In this document: in pieces, positions 50,981 through 58,736 of the stretch
Layout: each line of letters begins with the position of its first letter
How positions within the stretch are numbered: position 1 is the stretch's first letter
DNA from: Falsihalocynthiibacter halioticoli
GTDB taxonomy: Bacteria; Pseudomonadota; Alphaproteobacteria; Rhodobacterales; Rhodobacteraceae
Assembly (NCBI RefSeq): GCF_025802015.1
Contig: NZ_JAOYFC010000001.1
Coordinates: forward strand, 248,001-312,000
Length of the DNA: 64,000 nt
Reading direction: 5' to 3'
Notes under the pieces: generated by a model
Told to the model about the DNA's origin: nothing
The model's database searches: none
The model's input: the letters and a program-made list of their open reading frames with translations, nothing else
Translations under genes and position numbers: made by a program

Positions 50981-51930
50981 TACTTGACACGCGGCGCGGC
51001 GGCGCGACGAAGTCTGTCGTTAATGGCTTGGCCGAGGCCGTGTTCGGGGATCGGCGCAAAAGCAATCTTCTCGGCTTCCATTGCGTTCGCTTGGTGCAAT
51101 ATCTCAAACAGATTTGTTGCCGCCTCATGGAGGTCACCAGAAGCAGAAAGTGTGAGATCTGAGCCTTCACAGGGGCCAAACCCAACATAAATTTCGCCGT
51201 CTCGCTTCTTGTCGGCGTTAAGGCGAACCGGTGCGTTCGGCGCATAATGGCTGCTCAACTGGCCGGGTGCTGTTATTTCCCCGTTGGCGGCTGGTTCGGC
51301 CAGTGGTGCTCCAAGACATGCTTCAACCGCTTCGCGCGGCAACCCGCCGGGGCGCAGGAGCGTTGGGGCGTCGATACAGCCGATGATCGTACTTTCCAGA
51401 CCGATCTCGCAGGGGCCACCGTCAAGGACGGCTTCAATCTCGCCGCTTAACCCTGCAAGCACATGATCCGCCGAGGTCGGGCTGACTTTGCCAGAGGGGT
51501 TGGCCGAGGGGCCGGCAACGGGCCCGTCAAATGCCGCAAGCAATTCGTGAGATAGTTCAGAACCAGGAATGCGAATGCCGACGCTATCAAGCCCCGACGT
51601 GACCAGTGGAGAAAGGCCGGAATTTTCGCGCAAAGGAACAACTAGCGTTAACGGGCCGGGCCAAAAAGCCTGTGCGATCTGCTTGGCCGCACCGTTGAAC
51701 ACGCCATATCGTTCGGCAATTTCGAGATTGGCCACATGCACGATCAGCGGGTTAAATTGCGGGCGACCCTTAGCGGCAAAAATACGCGCCACAGCATCAG
51801 AGTTGCGGGCATCTGCGCCGAGGCCGTAAACCGTTTCGGTTGGAAACGCGCAAAGCCCGCCAGCGCGCAAGACATCAAGAGCCTTGGCAATGCCGTCTTG
51901 CATAGGATTTAGGCGTTCAGTTGTAAGCAT
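50977..51930 (-). CDS. Threonylcarbamoyl-AMP synthase (Sua5/YrdC type)
   Basis: The 317-residue enzyme makes threonylcarbamoyl-AMP for the t6A37 modification of tRNA. The YrdC domain (about 10-210) has LRAGGLCAFPTETVYGLGAD, AKGRPQFNPLIVHV and SANPSGKVSPTSADHV. A Sua5 C-terminal domain follows (about 225-317), so it is the long Sua5 form. The start could also be ATG nine codons later, MQDGIAKALDVL. It is divergent from the acyl-CoA dehydrogenase gene. Confidence 0.93.
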   Translation of the reverse strand: MLTTERLNPMQDGIAKALDVLRAGGLCAFPTETVYGLGADARNSDAVARIFAAKGRPQFNPLIVHVANLEIAERYGVFNGAAKQIAQAFWPGPLTLVVPLRENSGLSPLVTSGLDSVGIRIPGSELSHELLAAFDGPVAGPSANPSGKVSPTSADHVLAGLSGEIEAVLDGGPCEIGLESTIIGCIDAPTLLRPGGLPREAVEACLGAPLAEPAANGEITAPGQLSSHYAPNAPVRLNADKKRDGEIYVGFGPCEGSDLTLSASGDLHEAATNLFEILHQANAMEAEKIAFAPIPEHGLGQAINDRLRRAAAPRVKY

Positions 51931-52045
51931 GCGGTCTCTGACGTGGCGTTTCTATTGCTGGACACCTACGATTTAGTAGGCTCGCTTTTGAAAAAGAGAC
52001 ATAGCGACATGCCCTTGCTTTGCCAAGTCGCGGAACGGAGACCGA

Positions 52046-53764
52046 ATGACATACACAGCACCAACCAGAGAGATACAATTCATTCTTGATCATATCGTGG
52101 GGCTGGATCAGGTGCGCGAAACAGAGCGTTTTGCCGATGCAACCGCCGATGTTGTCGAAGCGATTCTCCAAGAGGCAGGCAAACTCAGCACCGAGGTTCT
52201 TGCGCCACTGAATCGCGTGGGAGACCTTGAGCCCGCAACATTGGAGAACGGTGTTGTGCGCTGTTCCACCGGTTTTGATAAAGGTTACGAAGCTATTGCA
52301 GAAGGCGGCTGGGTTGGCATGGCGGCCGATGCGGAATTTGGCGGCATGGCGCTGCCAATGACGGTTGCAACTGCGGTTAACGATATGCTGTCTGGATCGT
52401 GTTTGTCGTTGTCTCTCAACCCGTTGATGAGCATGGGGCAGATCGAGGCACTAGAGCATCATGCGAGCGATCACCTCAAGTCGGTTTACCTTCCCAAACT
52501 GATTTCGGGCGAGTGGAACGGAACAATGAACCTGACCGAGCCGCAGGCCGGATCGGACGTGGGCGCGTTGGCCTCGAAGGCCGTTGATAATGGCGATGGC
52601 ACCTATGCGATCACAGGCCAAAAGATATTTATCAGCTGGGCCGACAACGACTTTACTGCGAACACCTGTCACCTCGTGTTGGCGCGTTTGCCGGATGGTG
52701 CCAAAGGAACGAAGGGCATCAGCCTATTTATGGTGCCGAAATACATCCCAGATGAAGACGGAAACCCAGGCAAGGCCAACAGCCTTCGGGTTGTGTCGCT
52801 AGAGCATAAAATGGGCCTGCATGGCTCTCCGACCGCGGTCATGGAATATGATGGCGCGACCGGTTGGATCGTGGGCGAAGAACACGCGGGCATGAAGGCG
52901 ATGTTCACAATGATGAACAACGCGCGCCTCGGCGTTGGCGTTCAGGGTGTCGGAATTGCCGAAGCGGCGTATCAACATGCGCTGGCTTATGCGAACGAAC
53001 GCAAACAAGGCCGCTCGCCGATTGAAAACGGAACAGGCACCATCATCGATCATGCCGATGTGCGCCGGATGCTTGCAACGATGAAGGCCCAGACCTTTGC
53101 CGCACGATCAATCGCGCTCTACTGCGCTGTGTCGATTGATATGGCCACCGCGACAGGTTCGGCAGATTGGCAAGCACGCGCGGCTCTGCTGACGCCGATT
53201 GCCAAAGCTTTCGGCACAGATGTGGGCATTGATGTTGCAAACCTTGGCGTACAGGTTCACGGCGGCATGGGCTTCATTGAGGAAACCGGCGCGGCCCAAT
53301 TCGGGCGCGACGTGCGCGTGACGGCGATTTACGAAGGTACAAACGGCATTCAAGCGATGGACCTCGTTGCGCGCAAGATGATGGATGGCGGCGAGGCGGC
53401 ATTCCGGCTTCTTGAGGATGTGCAGAAGTACTCCGAGAAGGCGCGCAGCCAGTTCCCCGAGCTAACGGAAAGCGTTTGGAGCGCTGCGGAATCCCTGCGC
53501 GAAACAACGGAATGGTTGGTGGCGCAGGATGATCTTGCGGACCGGTTTGCGGGGGCGGTGCCTTATCTGCGTGCCTTCGCGCTTGTTCTTGGCGGGTTTG
53601 CGCATCTGAATGCTGCATCTGTTGAAGGTGGCGATGGCGCGCGGACACGACTTGCACAGTTCTTTGTGAAGCGTTTGCTGCCAGAGCACGCGGCTCTGTT
53701 GCAACACGTCCGAGAGGGCGCGTCAGACCTTTATGCAATAACGCCCGAGGACCTCGCGCTTTGA
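52046..53764 (+). CDS. Acyl-CoA dehydrogenase, long form
   Basis: The 572-residue FAD flavoenzyme dehydrogenates an acyl-CoA. MNLTEPQAGSDVGALASKA (about 155-173) and KIFISWADNDF contact the flavin and substrate. EHKMGLHGSPTAVMEYDGA and QVHGGMGFIEETGAAQFGRD then IYEGTNGIQAMDLVARK (about 431-447) are signatures. The extra C-terminal domain (about 460-572) marks the long bacterial group that includes 3-methylmercaptopropionyl-CoA dehydrogenase DmdC, an attractive but unproven identity in a marine roseobacter. GGAG precedes the ATG. Its stop overlaps the next gene's TTG start. Confidence 0.9.
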   Translation: MTYTAPTREIQFILDHIVGLDQVRETERFADATADVVEAILQEAGKLSTEVLAPLNRVGDLEPATLENGVVRCSTGFDKGYEAIAEGGWVGMAADAEFGGMALPMTVATAVNDMLSGSCLSLSLNPLMSMGQIEALEHHASDHLKSVYLPKLISGEWNGTMNLTEPQAGSDVGALASKAVDNGDGTYAITGQKIFISWADNDFTANTCHLVLARLPDGAKGTKGISLFMVPKYIPDEDGNPGKANSLRVVSLEHKMGLHGSPTAVMEYDGATGWIVGEEHAGMKAMFTMMNNARLGVGVQGVGIAEAAYQHALAYANERKQGRSPIENGTGTIIDHADVRRMLATMKAQTFAARSIALYCAVSIDMATATGSADWQARAALLTPIAKAFGTDVGIDVANLGVQVHGGMGFIEETGAAQFGRDVRVTAIYEGTNGIQAMDLVARKMMDGGEAAFRLLEDVQKYSEKARSQFPELTESVWSAAESLRETTEWLVAQDDLADRFAGAVPYLRAFALVLGGFAHLNAASVEGGDGARTRLAQFFVKRLLPEHAALLQHVREGASDLYAITPEDLAL

Positions 53765-54816
53765 GTTTGGACGATACGCTAGACCCAAGCGGTATTCGCT
53801 ATCCATTTGAAACCCCGCCCGCCGAGGGAGAGGCGATCGAAGTCGCCGAGGGCGTGCATTGGATGCGGCTTCCTCTGCCGATGAAGCTGGATCACGTGAA
53901 TGTTTATGCGCTGGATGATGGCGCTAGCTGGACGATCGTTGATACGGGTTTTGATACCAAACGCACGCGACGTATTTGGGAGAAGCTGCTGAGTGGTCCG
54001 CTTGCAAGTAAGCCTGTTGAGCGCGTGATCGTGACGCATCATCACCCAGACCATATCGGACTTGCAGGATGGTTTCAGACCGAATTCGGCGCGGAGCTTG
54101 TAACCACGCAAACAGCTTGGCTTTCTGCGCGAATGCTAACGCTGGATGAACAACTGCTGCCAACACCCGAAACGCTTACGTTTTGGACGCGTGCCGGCAT
54201 GGATCCAGAGATATTGGCGAAGCGGGCCAAGGAACGGCCGTTCAACTTTGTGGATATGGTCGCGCCGCTGCCGCTTGGGTTCACACGCATCCGCGAAGGT
54301 AGCAAGCTCACAGCAGCGGGGCGAGACTGGACTGTTCGAATCGGTAACGGACATGCACCGGAGCATGCGTGTCTCTTTAGCGATAGTGACCACCTGGTTC
54401 TGGGCGGCGACCAACTATTGCCGTCGATCTCTCCGAACATCGGAGTCTACGCGACCGAACCAATGGCGGACCCTCTTCAGGAATGGTTGGATGCTTGCAC
54501 GCATATGGCCAAGTTTGCGAGAACGGATCAGCTTGTTCTGGGCGGTCACAAATTGCCCTACACAGGGCTACCCACACGGCTTGGACAATTCGTGAAAAAC
54601 CACGAGGGCGCGCTTGCAAGATTGCTCTCGCATCTTGAAACGCCGAAAACCGCGGTTGAGTGCTTTGATGTCCTCTTTAAACGCCCGATTGGCGAAGCAG
54701 AATACGGGCTGGCGCTGGTCGAAGCAGTGGCCCATGTTAATCACCTATATTTGAACGGAAATATCACGCGCACCCTCGAAGAGGATGGCGCTTGGAGGTG
54801 GCGCAAGGTAGGGTGA
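53761..54816 (+). CDS. Metallo-beta-lactamase-fold hydrolase
   Basis: The 351-residue soluble protein has the MBL metal motif VTHHHPDHIGLAGWF (about 92-106), later metal ligands in IGNGHAPEHACLF (about 198-210) and GGDQLLPSIS, and a C-terminal winged-helix-like tail (about 285-350). Thioesterase or lactonase activity is likely. It starts at TTG 53761, which overlaps the stop codon of the acyl-CoA dehydrogenase gene (TTGA), so both are translated together and may act in one fatty-acid or sulfur-compound pathway. Confidence 0.87.
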   Translation: MSLDDTLDPSGIRYPFETPPAEGEAIEVAEGVHWMRLPLPMKLDHVNVYALDDGASWTIVDTGFDTKRTRRIWEKLLSGPLASKPVERVIVTHHHPDHIGLAGWFQTEFGAELVTTQTAWLSARMLTLDEQLLPTPETLTFWTRAGMDPEILAKRAKERPFNFVDMVAPLPLGFTRIREGSKLTAAGRDWTVRIGNGHAPEHACLFSDSDHLVLGGDQLLPSISPNIGVYATEPMADPLQEWLDACTHMAKFARTDQLVLGGHKLPYTGLPTRLGQFVKNHEGALARLLSHLETPKTAVECFDVLFKRPIGEAEYGLALVEAVAHVNHLYLNGNITRTLEEDGAWRWRKVG

Positions 54817-54819
54817 CGC

Positions 54820-55299
54820 ATGGATAACGAGATCAAGACAACAGCCGAAGCCCACGAAGGCGAGGCGATCCCCCGCGCGCATGTGGTTCATTGCGATCCA
54901 CAACCCCGTCAAACCGCAGAGAAAGAGCCGCTCCCGAAGGGTATCGCGAAAACGCCGGTTGCCGAGAAATCTCCGGCGCAGTGGGCGTATGAACGGCTCA
55001 TCCTCTATATCAAGAACTTCGAAGAGCAGCTTGATAACGAGCATGAGGTTGCCATGGCATTTGTCGGTGGCGATGCGGGTGTTTTGCGGATTGAGGGGCT
55101 TGGCTATTTTGACCCTGATATCATTACCTTTTATGGCAGTGACGCGAGCGGCGCAAAGACCCAGCTTATCCAACATGTGAGCCAACTTTCGGTTATGCTT
55201 CGTGCCTTGCCTAAAGCGCCAACAGCCAAAGCCCCGAACCGTATCGGCTTCCGGCTTGCTGCAGATTTGGAGCAATCTGCAACACGCGAGGAAACGTGA
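54820..55299 (+). CDS. DUF6173-like protein
   Basis: The 159-residue soluble protein has a disordered first third and a conserved core (about 45-120): SPAQWAYERLILYIKNFEEQ, then VLRIEGLGYFDPDIITFYGS and TQLIQHVSQLSVMLRALPK. I believe this is the DUF6173 family of alphaproteobacteria, but the name is from memory. Its start is 3 bases after the MBL gene stop. Function is unknown. Confidence 0.7.
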   Translation: MDNEIKTTAEAHEGEAIPRAHVVHCDPQPRQTAEKEPLPKGIAKTPVAEKSPAQWAYERLILYIKNFEEQLDNEHEVAMAFVGGDAGVLRIEGLGYFDPDIITFYGSDASGAKTQLIQHVSQLSVMLRALPKAPTAKAPNRIGFRLAADLEQSATREET

Positions 55300-55368
55300 A
55301 ATCTCTTAGGGTGACAGCCCGAGATGAATCGGTTATTTGGGCAGAAAGAGGAATGAGGAACGGCAATC

Positions 55369-55503
55369 ATGGCTGAGTACAAACCAGGTGAAATGAACAT
55401 CGAAGTTCAGGAAAAAACATTCAACGGCTTTATCAAGATGGTGAAATGGGGGACTATCCTCTGCATTCTCATCCTTATTTTCTTGGCGATCTTCAACACC
55501 TGA
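55369..55503 (+). CDS. aa3-type cytochrome c oxidase subunit IV
   Basis: The 44-residue product has a short polar N-terminus (MAEYKPGEMNIEVQEKTFNG) and one transmembrane helix (ILCILILIFLAIF). This is the tiny bacterial subunit IV of the roseobacter/Paracoccus aa3 oxidase, which lies at the periphery of the complex and is not needed for catalysis. A ribosome binding site (GAGGAACG) lies upstream. It is far from the genes for the other subunits, as often seen. Confidence 0.85.
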   Translation: MAEYKPGEMNIEVQEKTFNGFIKMVKWGTILCILILIFLAIFNT

Positions 55504-55535
55504 TCGAGCGATACCGACATAGGGTAATGTGTGTA

Positions 55536-56147
55536 ATGCGACGTTTTCTTCTTGCTCTCGCACTCCCGTTTTTGCTCGCCGCCTGTGGTGCGGGCGAGTC
55601 GGTTTGGGCCCCAGAAGAAGAAGTTCAGCGCGCGATTTATTCGCCTCCGAATGAACCAACCGCGCTTACACTTTATACCGTTATTTCAAATGGCGCGAAC
55701 GAGGGGCAGCACAGTGCCCTTCTGATCAACGGCAGCCACAGGATTCTTTGGGATCCTGCTGGCTCGTGGCATCACCCGCGCCGACCCGAGCGCAATGATG
55801 TGCATTTTGGCATGACAGACCGCACGGTCGAATTCTACGAAGACTACCACGCACGTGAATCCTATCGGGTCGTCGTGCAAAAGAAGCTCGTTTCTCCTGA
55901 CGTTGCGGAGAAAGCGCTTCAGCTTGCTCTTGCACAGGGGCCAGCGGGCAACGGTATGTGCTCCAACACCACAACCGAAATTCTGTCGCAGCTTGATGGC
56001 TTTGAAAGCGTCGGACGAACCTATTTCCCAAAAACGCTTATGAAGCGCTTCGGTGAGCTTGATGGTGTCACGACCTACACGGTTTATGACAACGATTCAG
56101 ACGACAACAAAAGCGTTCTTGTCGTGCAGGGCGAGTCACCGCTTTAG
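55536..56147 (+). CDS. Lipoprotein with permuted papain-like (NlpC/P60-type) pattern
   Basis: The 203-residue protein has a lipoprotein signal (RRFLLALALPFLLAAC, lipobox LAAC at about 17-20). The mature part shows an early His in NEGQHSALLIN and a later Cys in GNGMCSNTTTEIL, the His-before-Cys order of circularly permuted NlpC/P60 hydrolases, so a Cys hydrolase or acyltransferase is plausible. This is inference. ATG 55536 is best spaced from AGGG; another ATG lies at 55527. The longer frame to 55446 overlaps the oxidase gene. Confidence 0.72.
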   Translation: MRRFLLALALPFLLAACGAGESVWAPEEEVQRAIYSPPNEPTALTLYTVISNGANEGQHSALLINGSHRILWDPAGSWHHPRRPERNDVHFGMTDRTVEFYEDYHARESYRVVVQKKLVSPDVAEKALQLALAQGPAGNGMCSNTTTEILSQLDGFESVGRTYFPKTLMKRFGELDGVTTYTVYDNDSDDNKSVLVVQGESPL

Positions 56148-56153
56148 GGCTGA

Positions 56154-56480
56154 TCAAAGTAGGTAGAGCGCAAGATAGAGCGACGCGCCGCCAGCGAGGA
56201 TTGCCGGAACAAGGCTTTTGGTGAAGTAACCAACAAGGATTGTGACAACCGCTGCAATTAGGCGCGCAGGGTCTGTTTCTCCGCCAGTGGCCGCAGGCCA
56301 GATCACAAGTGGTGCGACGAGCCCCGGAATAAGCGCAACGGGCGTATATCGTAAGTGGCGCAGCACCCATTCTGGCAGTTGGACCCCGCCGAGTAGCCCA
56401 AGAAAAGAGAAGCGGATCAGATAAGTGCCTGCTCCAAGCAGCACGATAATCAGCCAAATATTCGCGAGGGAATAGTTCAT
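56154..56480 (-). CDS. azlD: AzlD-family branched-chain amino acid exporter subunit
   Basis: The 108-residue protein has three or four hydrophobic helices (LIIVLLGAGTYLIRFSFL onwards) and is the small partner of AzlC in LIV-E-type amino acid export. ATG 56480 overlaps the azlC stop (ATGA), and a longer frame to 56519 lies within azlC. It is convergent with the lipoprotein gene. Confidence 0.9.
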   Translation of the reverse strand: MNYSLANIWLIIVLLGAGTYLIRFSFLGLLGGVQLPEWVLRHLRYTPVALIPGLVAPLVIWPAATGGETDPARLIAAVVTILVGYFTKSLVPAILAGGASLYLALYLL

Positions 56481-57205
56481 TCTGCTACTCCTTTCTGCTT
56501 TTGTCTGCGCTCCATCCAAAGTTCGGTCTGTGCGCCCGCAATCATTGCGAGGACGCCAGCAACCAGAAGTCCGGTTCCAGCAGGCAAGACACTCAAAACA
56601 AGCGACCCGACAACCGAGACAAAGGCAGTGATGATATGCGCAGGCGTGCGCAGCATCGGCGCGACCATAGCTATGAAAGTAATCGGAAGCGCAAAATCAA
56701 TGGCATACTCAGGGGGAATTTGACTGCCGACAACAGCGCCTACCCAAGTAAAAACATACCAAAGCGGCGCCACAAGAACCATCGTCCCGCAGAAGTAGAG
56801 CAGGCGCTCGTTCACGGTCATTTTGGGTTCTTTTTCAAACTTCAGGATGCTGACGGCGTAGCTCTGGTCGAGCAGGATGTAGCTCACCAGCGCGCGCTTC
56901 CAAAGCGGCGCGGCTCCAAGATAGGGCACCATAGAAGCGGAATACATCGCCATCCGAAGATTCACGGTCAGCGCCGTTGCCAACACAATCAACGTGGGCG
57001 CGTCTTCTGCCATAAGCGAAACCGCCGCAAACTGTGAGGCGCCACCGATCACCAGAACGGAGAAGGCCATTGTCTCCAACACGCGCAGTCCGGCTTCTGT
57101 GGCGACGATACCAAACAGAATGGCAAACGGTCCGACCACCAACAAAAATGGGGCCGCGTCAATTGTACCGCGCCAAAAGACGGAATTACGTGTGGAAGTA
57201 GGCAT
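56477..57205 (-). CDS. azlC: AzlC-family branched-chain amino acid exporter subunit
   Basis: The 242-residue inner-membrane protein, with AzlD, exports branched-chain amino acids or their analogues. It has about seven helices; GPFAILFGIVATEAGL and AFSVLVIGGASQFAAVSLMA (about 51-70) and AMYSASMVPYLG are typical. GAGG lies upstream of the ATG. The gene is divergent from fdhD across about 50 bases. Confidence 0.92.
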   Translation of the reverse strand: MPTSTRNSVFWRGTIDAAPFLLVVGPFAILFGIVATEAGLRVLETMAFSVLVIGGASQFAAVSLMAEDAPTLIVLATALTVNLRMAMYSASMVPYLGAAPLWKRALVSYILLDQSYAVSILKFEKEPKMTVNERLLYFCGTMVLVAPLWYVFTWVGAVVGSQIPPEYAIDFALPITFIAMVAPMLRTPAHIITAFVSVVGSLVLSVLPAGTGLLVAGVLAMIAGAQTELWMERRQKQKGVAE

Positions 57206-57258
57206 TAAGTGCCTCTAAGCTGTTTGAAATTCGCCTCGACCCTATAGAGAGATTGCCC

Positions 57259-58119
57259 GTGTCAACAACCCCCAAAATTGTATCGACACTGATTGCGCCG
57301 GAACCGGAGAAAGCGGGGCTGACGCGGCGTGTGACAGGGCGGGATCATCATGGCGAAGAGGTCGAGATTGCTGTGGTCGAGGAGCGACCTTTGACGATCT
57401 ATCTCAACAGCCAAGAGATCGTAACCGCTATGACAATTGGGGATTATCCCGAATATCTGGCTCTTGGTTTTTTGCGTAATCAGGGAATGTTGCAGCGCGA
57501 AGATGTGGTCACGAAAGTCGATTATGACGATGATCTAGAGGTTGTTGTCGTTCGGACAGAGCGCAAAACCGATTACGAGGAAAAGCTACGTAAAAAGACC
57601 CGCACCAGTGGTTGTGCGGTCGGGACTGTTTTTGGTGATATGATGGAGGGGCTGGATCAGATACGGCTCCCCGAAACGCCTGTCAAAACAAGTTGGCTCT
57701 ATGCGTTGGCCGAAACGATCAACCGTATGCCGAGCCTTTATCTGGCGGCAGGGGCGATCCACGGTACTGTGCTGTGCCATGAGGATAAGCCTTTGGTTTA
57801 TATGGAAGATGTTGGGCGTCATAACGCCGTTGATAAGATTGCGGGCTGGATGTTTGCCGAAGGGGCGGACCCTGCGGACAAGATCATGTATACAACCGGC
57901 CGCCTGACCAGCGAGATGGTGATCAAATGCGCCCAGATGGGCATCCCGACGCTCGTTTCACGCTCTGGCTTTACGGCTTGGGGCGTTGAGATCGCCAATA
58001 CGCTTGGCTTGACGCTCATCGGTAGGATGCGGGGGCAGCGGTTTGTCTGTCTTTCGGGCGAGAACCGCCTGATCCGCGATGCAGAGGTGCGTGAAAAGCC
58101 GAAAGGCCCCAAGGCATGA
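57259..58119 (+). CDS. fdhD: Formate dehydrogenase accessory sulfurtransferase FdhD
   Basis: The 286-residue protein carries sulfur to the molybdenum cofactor of formate dehydrogenase. MTIGDYPEYLALGFLRNQGM (about 58-77), FTAWG-type and VGRHNAVDKIAGWMFAEG (about 194-211) are conserved. The sulfur-relay loop reads RTSGCAVGTVFGD, with one Cys rather than the Cys-x-x-Cys of the E. coli protein. Either GTG 57259 or the TTG two codons before it can start the gene; GTG is preferred. It overlaps mobA by 4 bases. Confidence 0.92.
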   Translation: MSTTPKIVSTLIAPEPEKAGLTRRVTGRDHHGEEVEIAVVEERPLTIYLNSQEIVTAMTIGDYPEYLALGFLRNQGMLQREDVVTKVDYDDDLEVVVVRTERKTDYEEKLRKKTRTSGCAVGTVFGDMMEGLDQIRLPETPVKTSWLYALAETINRMPSLYLAAGAIHGTVLCHEDKPLVYMEDVGRHNAVDKIAGWMFAEGADPADKIMYTTGRLTSEMVIKCAQMGIPTLVSRSGFTAWGVEIANTLGLTLIGRMRGQRFVCLSGENRLIRDAEVREKPKGPKA

Positions 58120-58736
58120 AGGCTCCTGTTGGTGTAATCCTTGCTGGCGGTGAAGCGCGGCGAATGGGTGGCGGCGACAAAGGGCTATTGCCGCTCTCTG
58201 GTGTCTCGTTGCTCGATCATGTGATCGCACGTTTGTCACCGCAGGTGGCTGATCTTGCACTTAACGCTAATGGCGATGCTGCGCGGTTCTCGGGATTTGG
58301 ATTGCCAATCTTGCCAGACTCTGTTGCCGGATTTGCGGGGCCGCTAGCAGGTGTGCTGGCCGGAATGGATTGGGCCGCAGAGCAAGGCGCAACGCATATT
58401 GTGACTGCGGCAGCAGACACGCCGTTTTTCCCATCCGATCTCGTTCCGCAATTGCTTCTTGCCTCTGAGACTGCGGATAAACCCATCGCAATGGCCGCGA
58501 CCCCGAATGAGTCTGGCAAGCTGATGCGGCACCCCGTATTTGCACTTTGGCCCGTTGAGTTGCGCGATGATCTTCGGAACGCACTCGAAACAGGAGTGCG
58601 CAAAGTTGTGGCATGGGCCGAACCGCACGGCATCGCAACCGCGTCCTATTCGGCCACGCCATTTGACCCGTTTTTCAACGTCAACACCCCCGATGACCTA
58701 GCGCACGCGCAGCAATTGGCCGGAGAAGCCGAATGA
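58116..58736 (+). CDS. mobA: Molybdenum cofactor guanylyltransferase MobA
   Basis: The 206-residue nucleotidyltransferase adds GMP to molybdopterin to form the MGD cofactor of DMSO-reductase-family enzymes such as formate dehydrogenase. ILAGGEARRMGGGDKGLLPL (about 7-26) binds GTP, and AAADTPFFPSDLVPQ carries the metal Asp. FFNVNTPDDL near the end is conserved. Both ends overlap neighbours by 4 bases (fdhD and the mobB-moeA fusion), so the three genes form a tight operon. Confidence 0.95.
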   Translation: MKAPVGVILAGGEARRMGGGDKGLLPLSGVSLLDHVIARLSPQVADLALNANGDAARFSGFGLPILPDSVAGFAGPLAGVLAGMDWAAEQGATHIVTAAADTPFFPSDLVPQLLLASETADKPIAMAATPNESGKLMRHPVFALWPVELRDDLRNALETGVRKVVAWAEPHGIATASYSATPFDPFFNVNTPDDLAHAQQLAGEAE

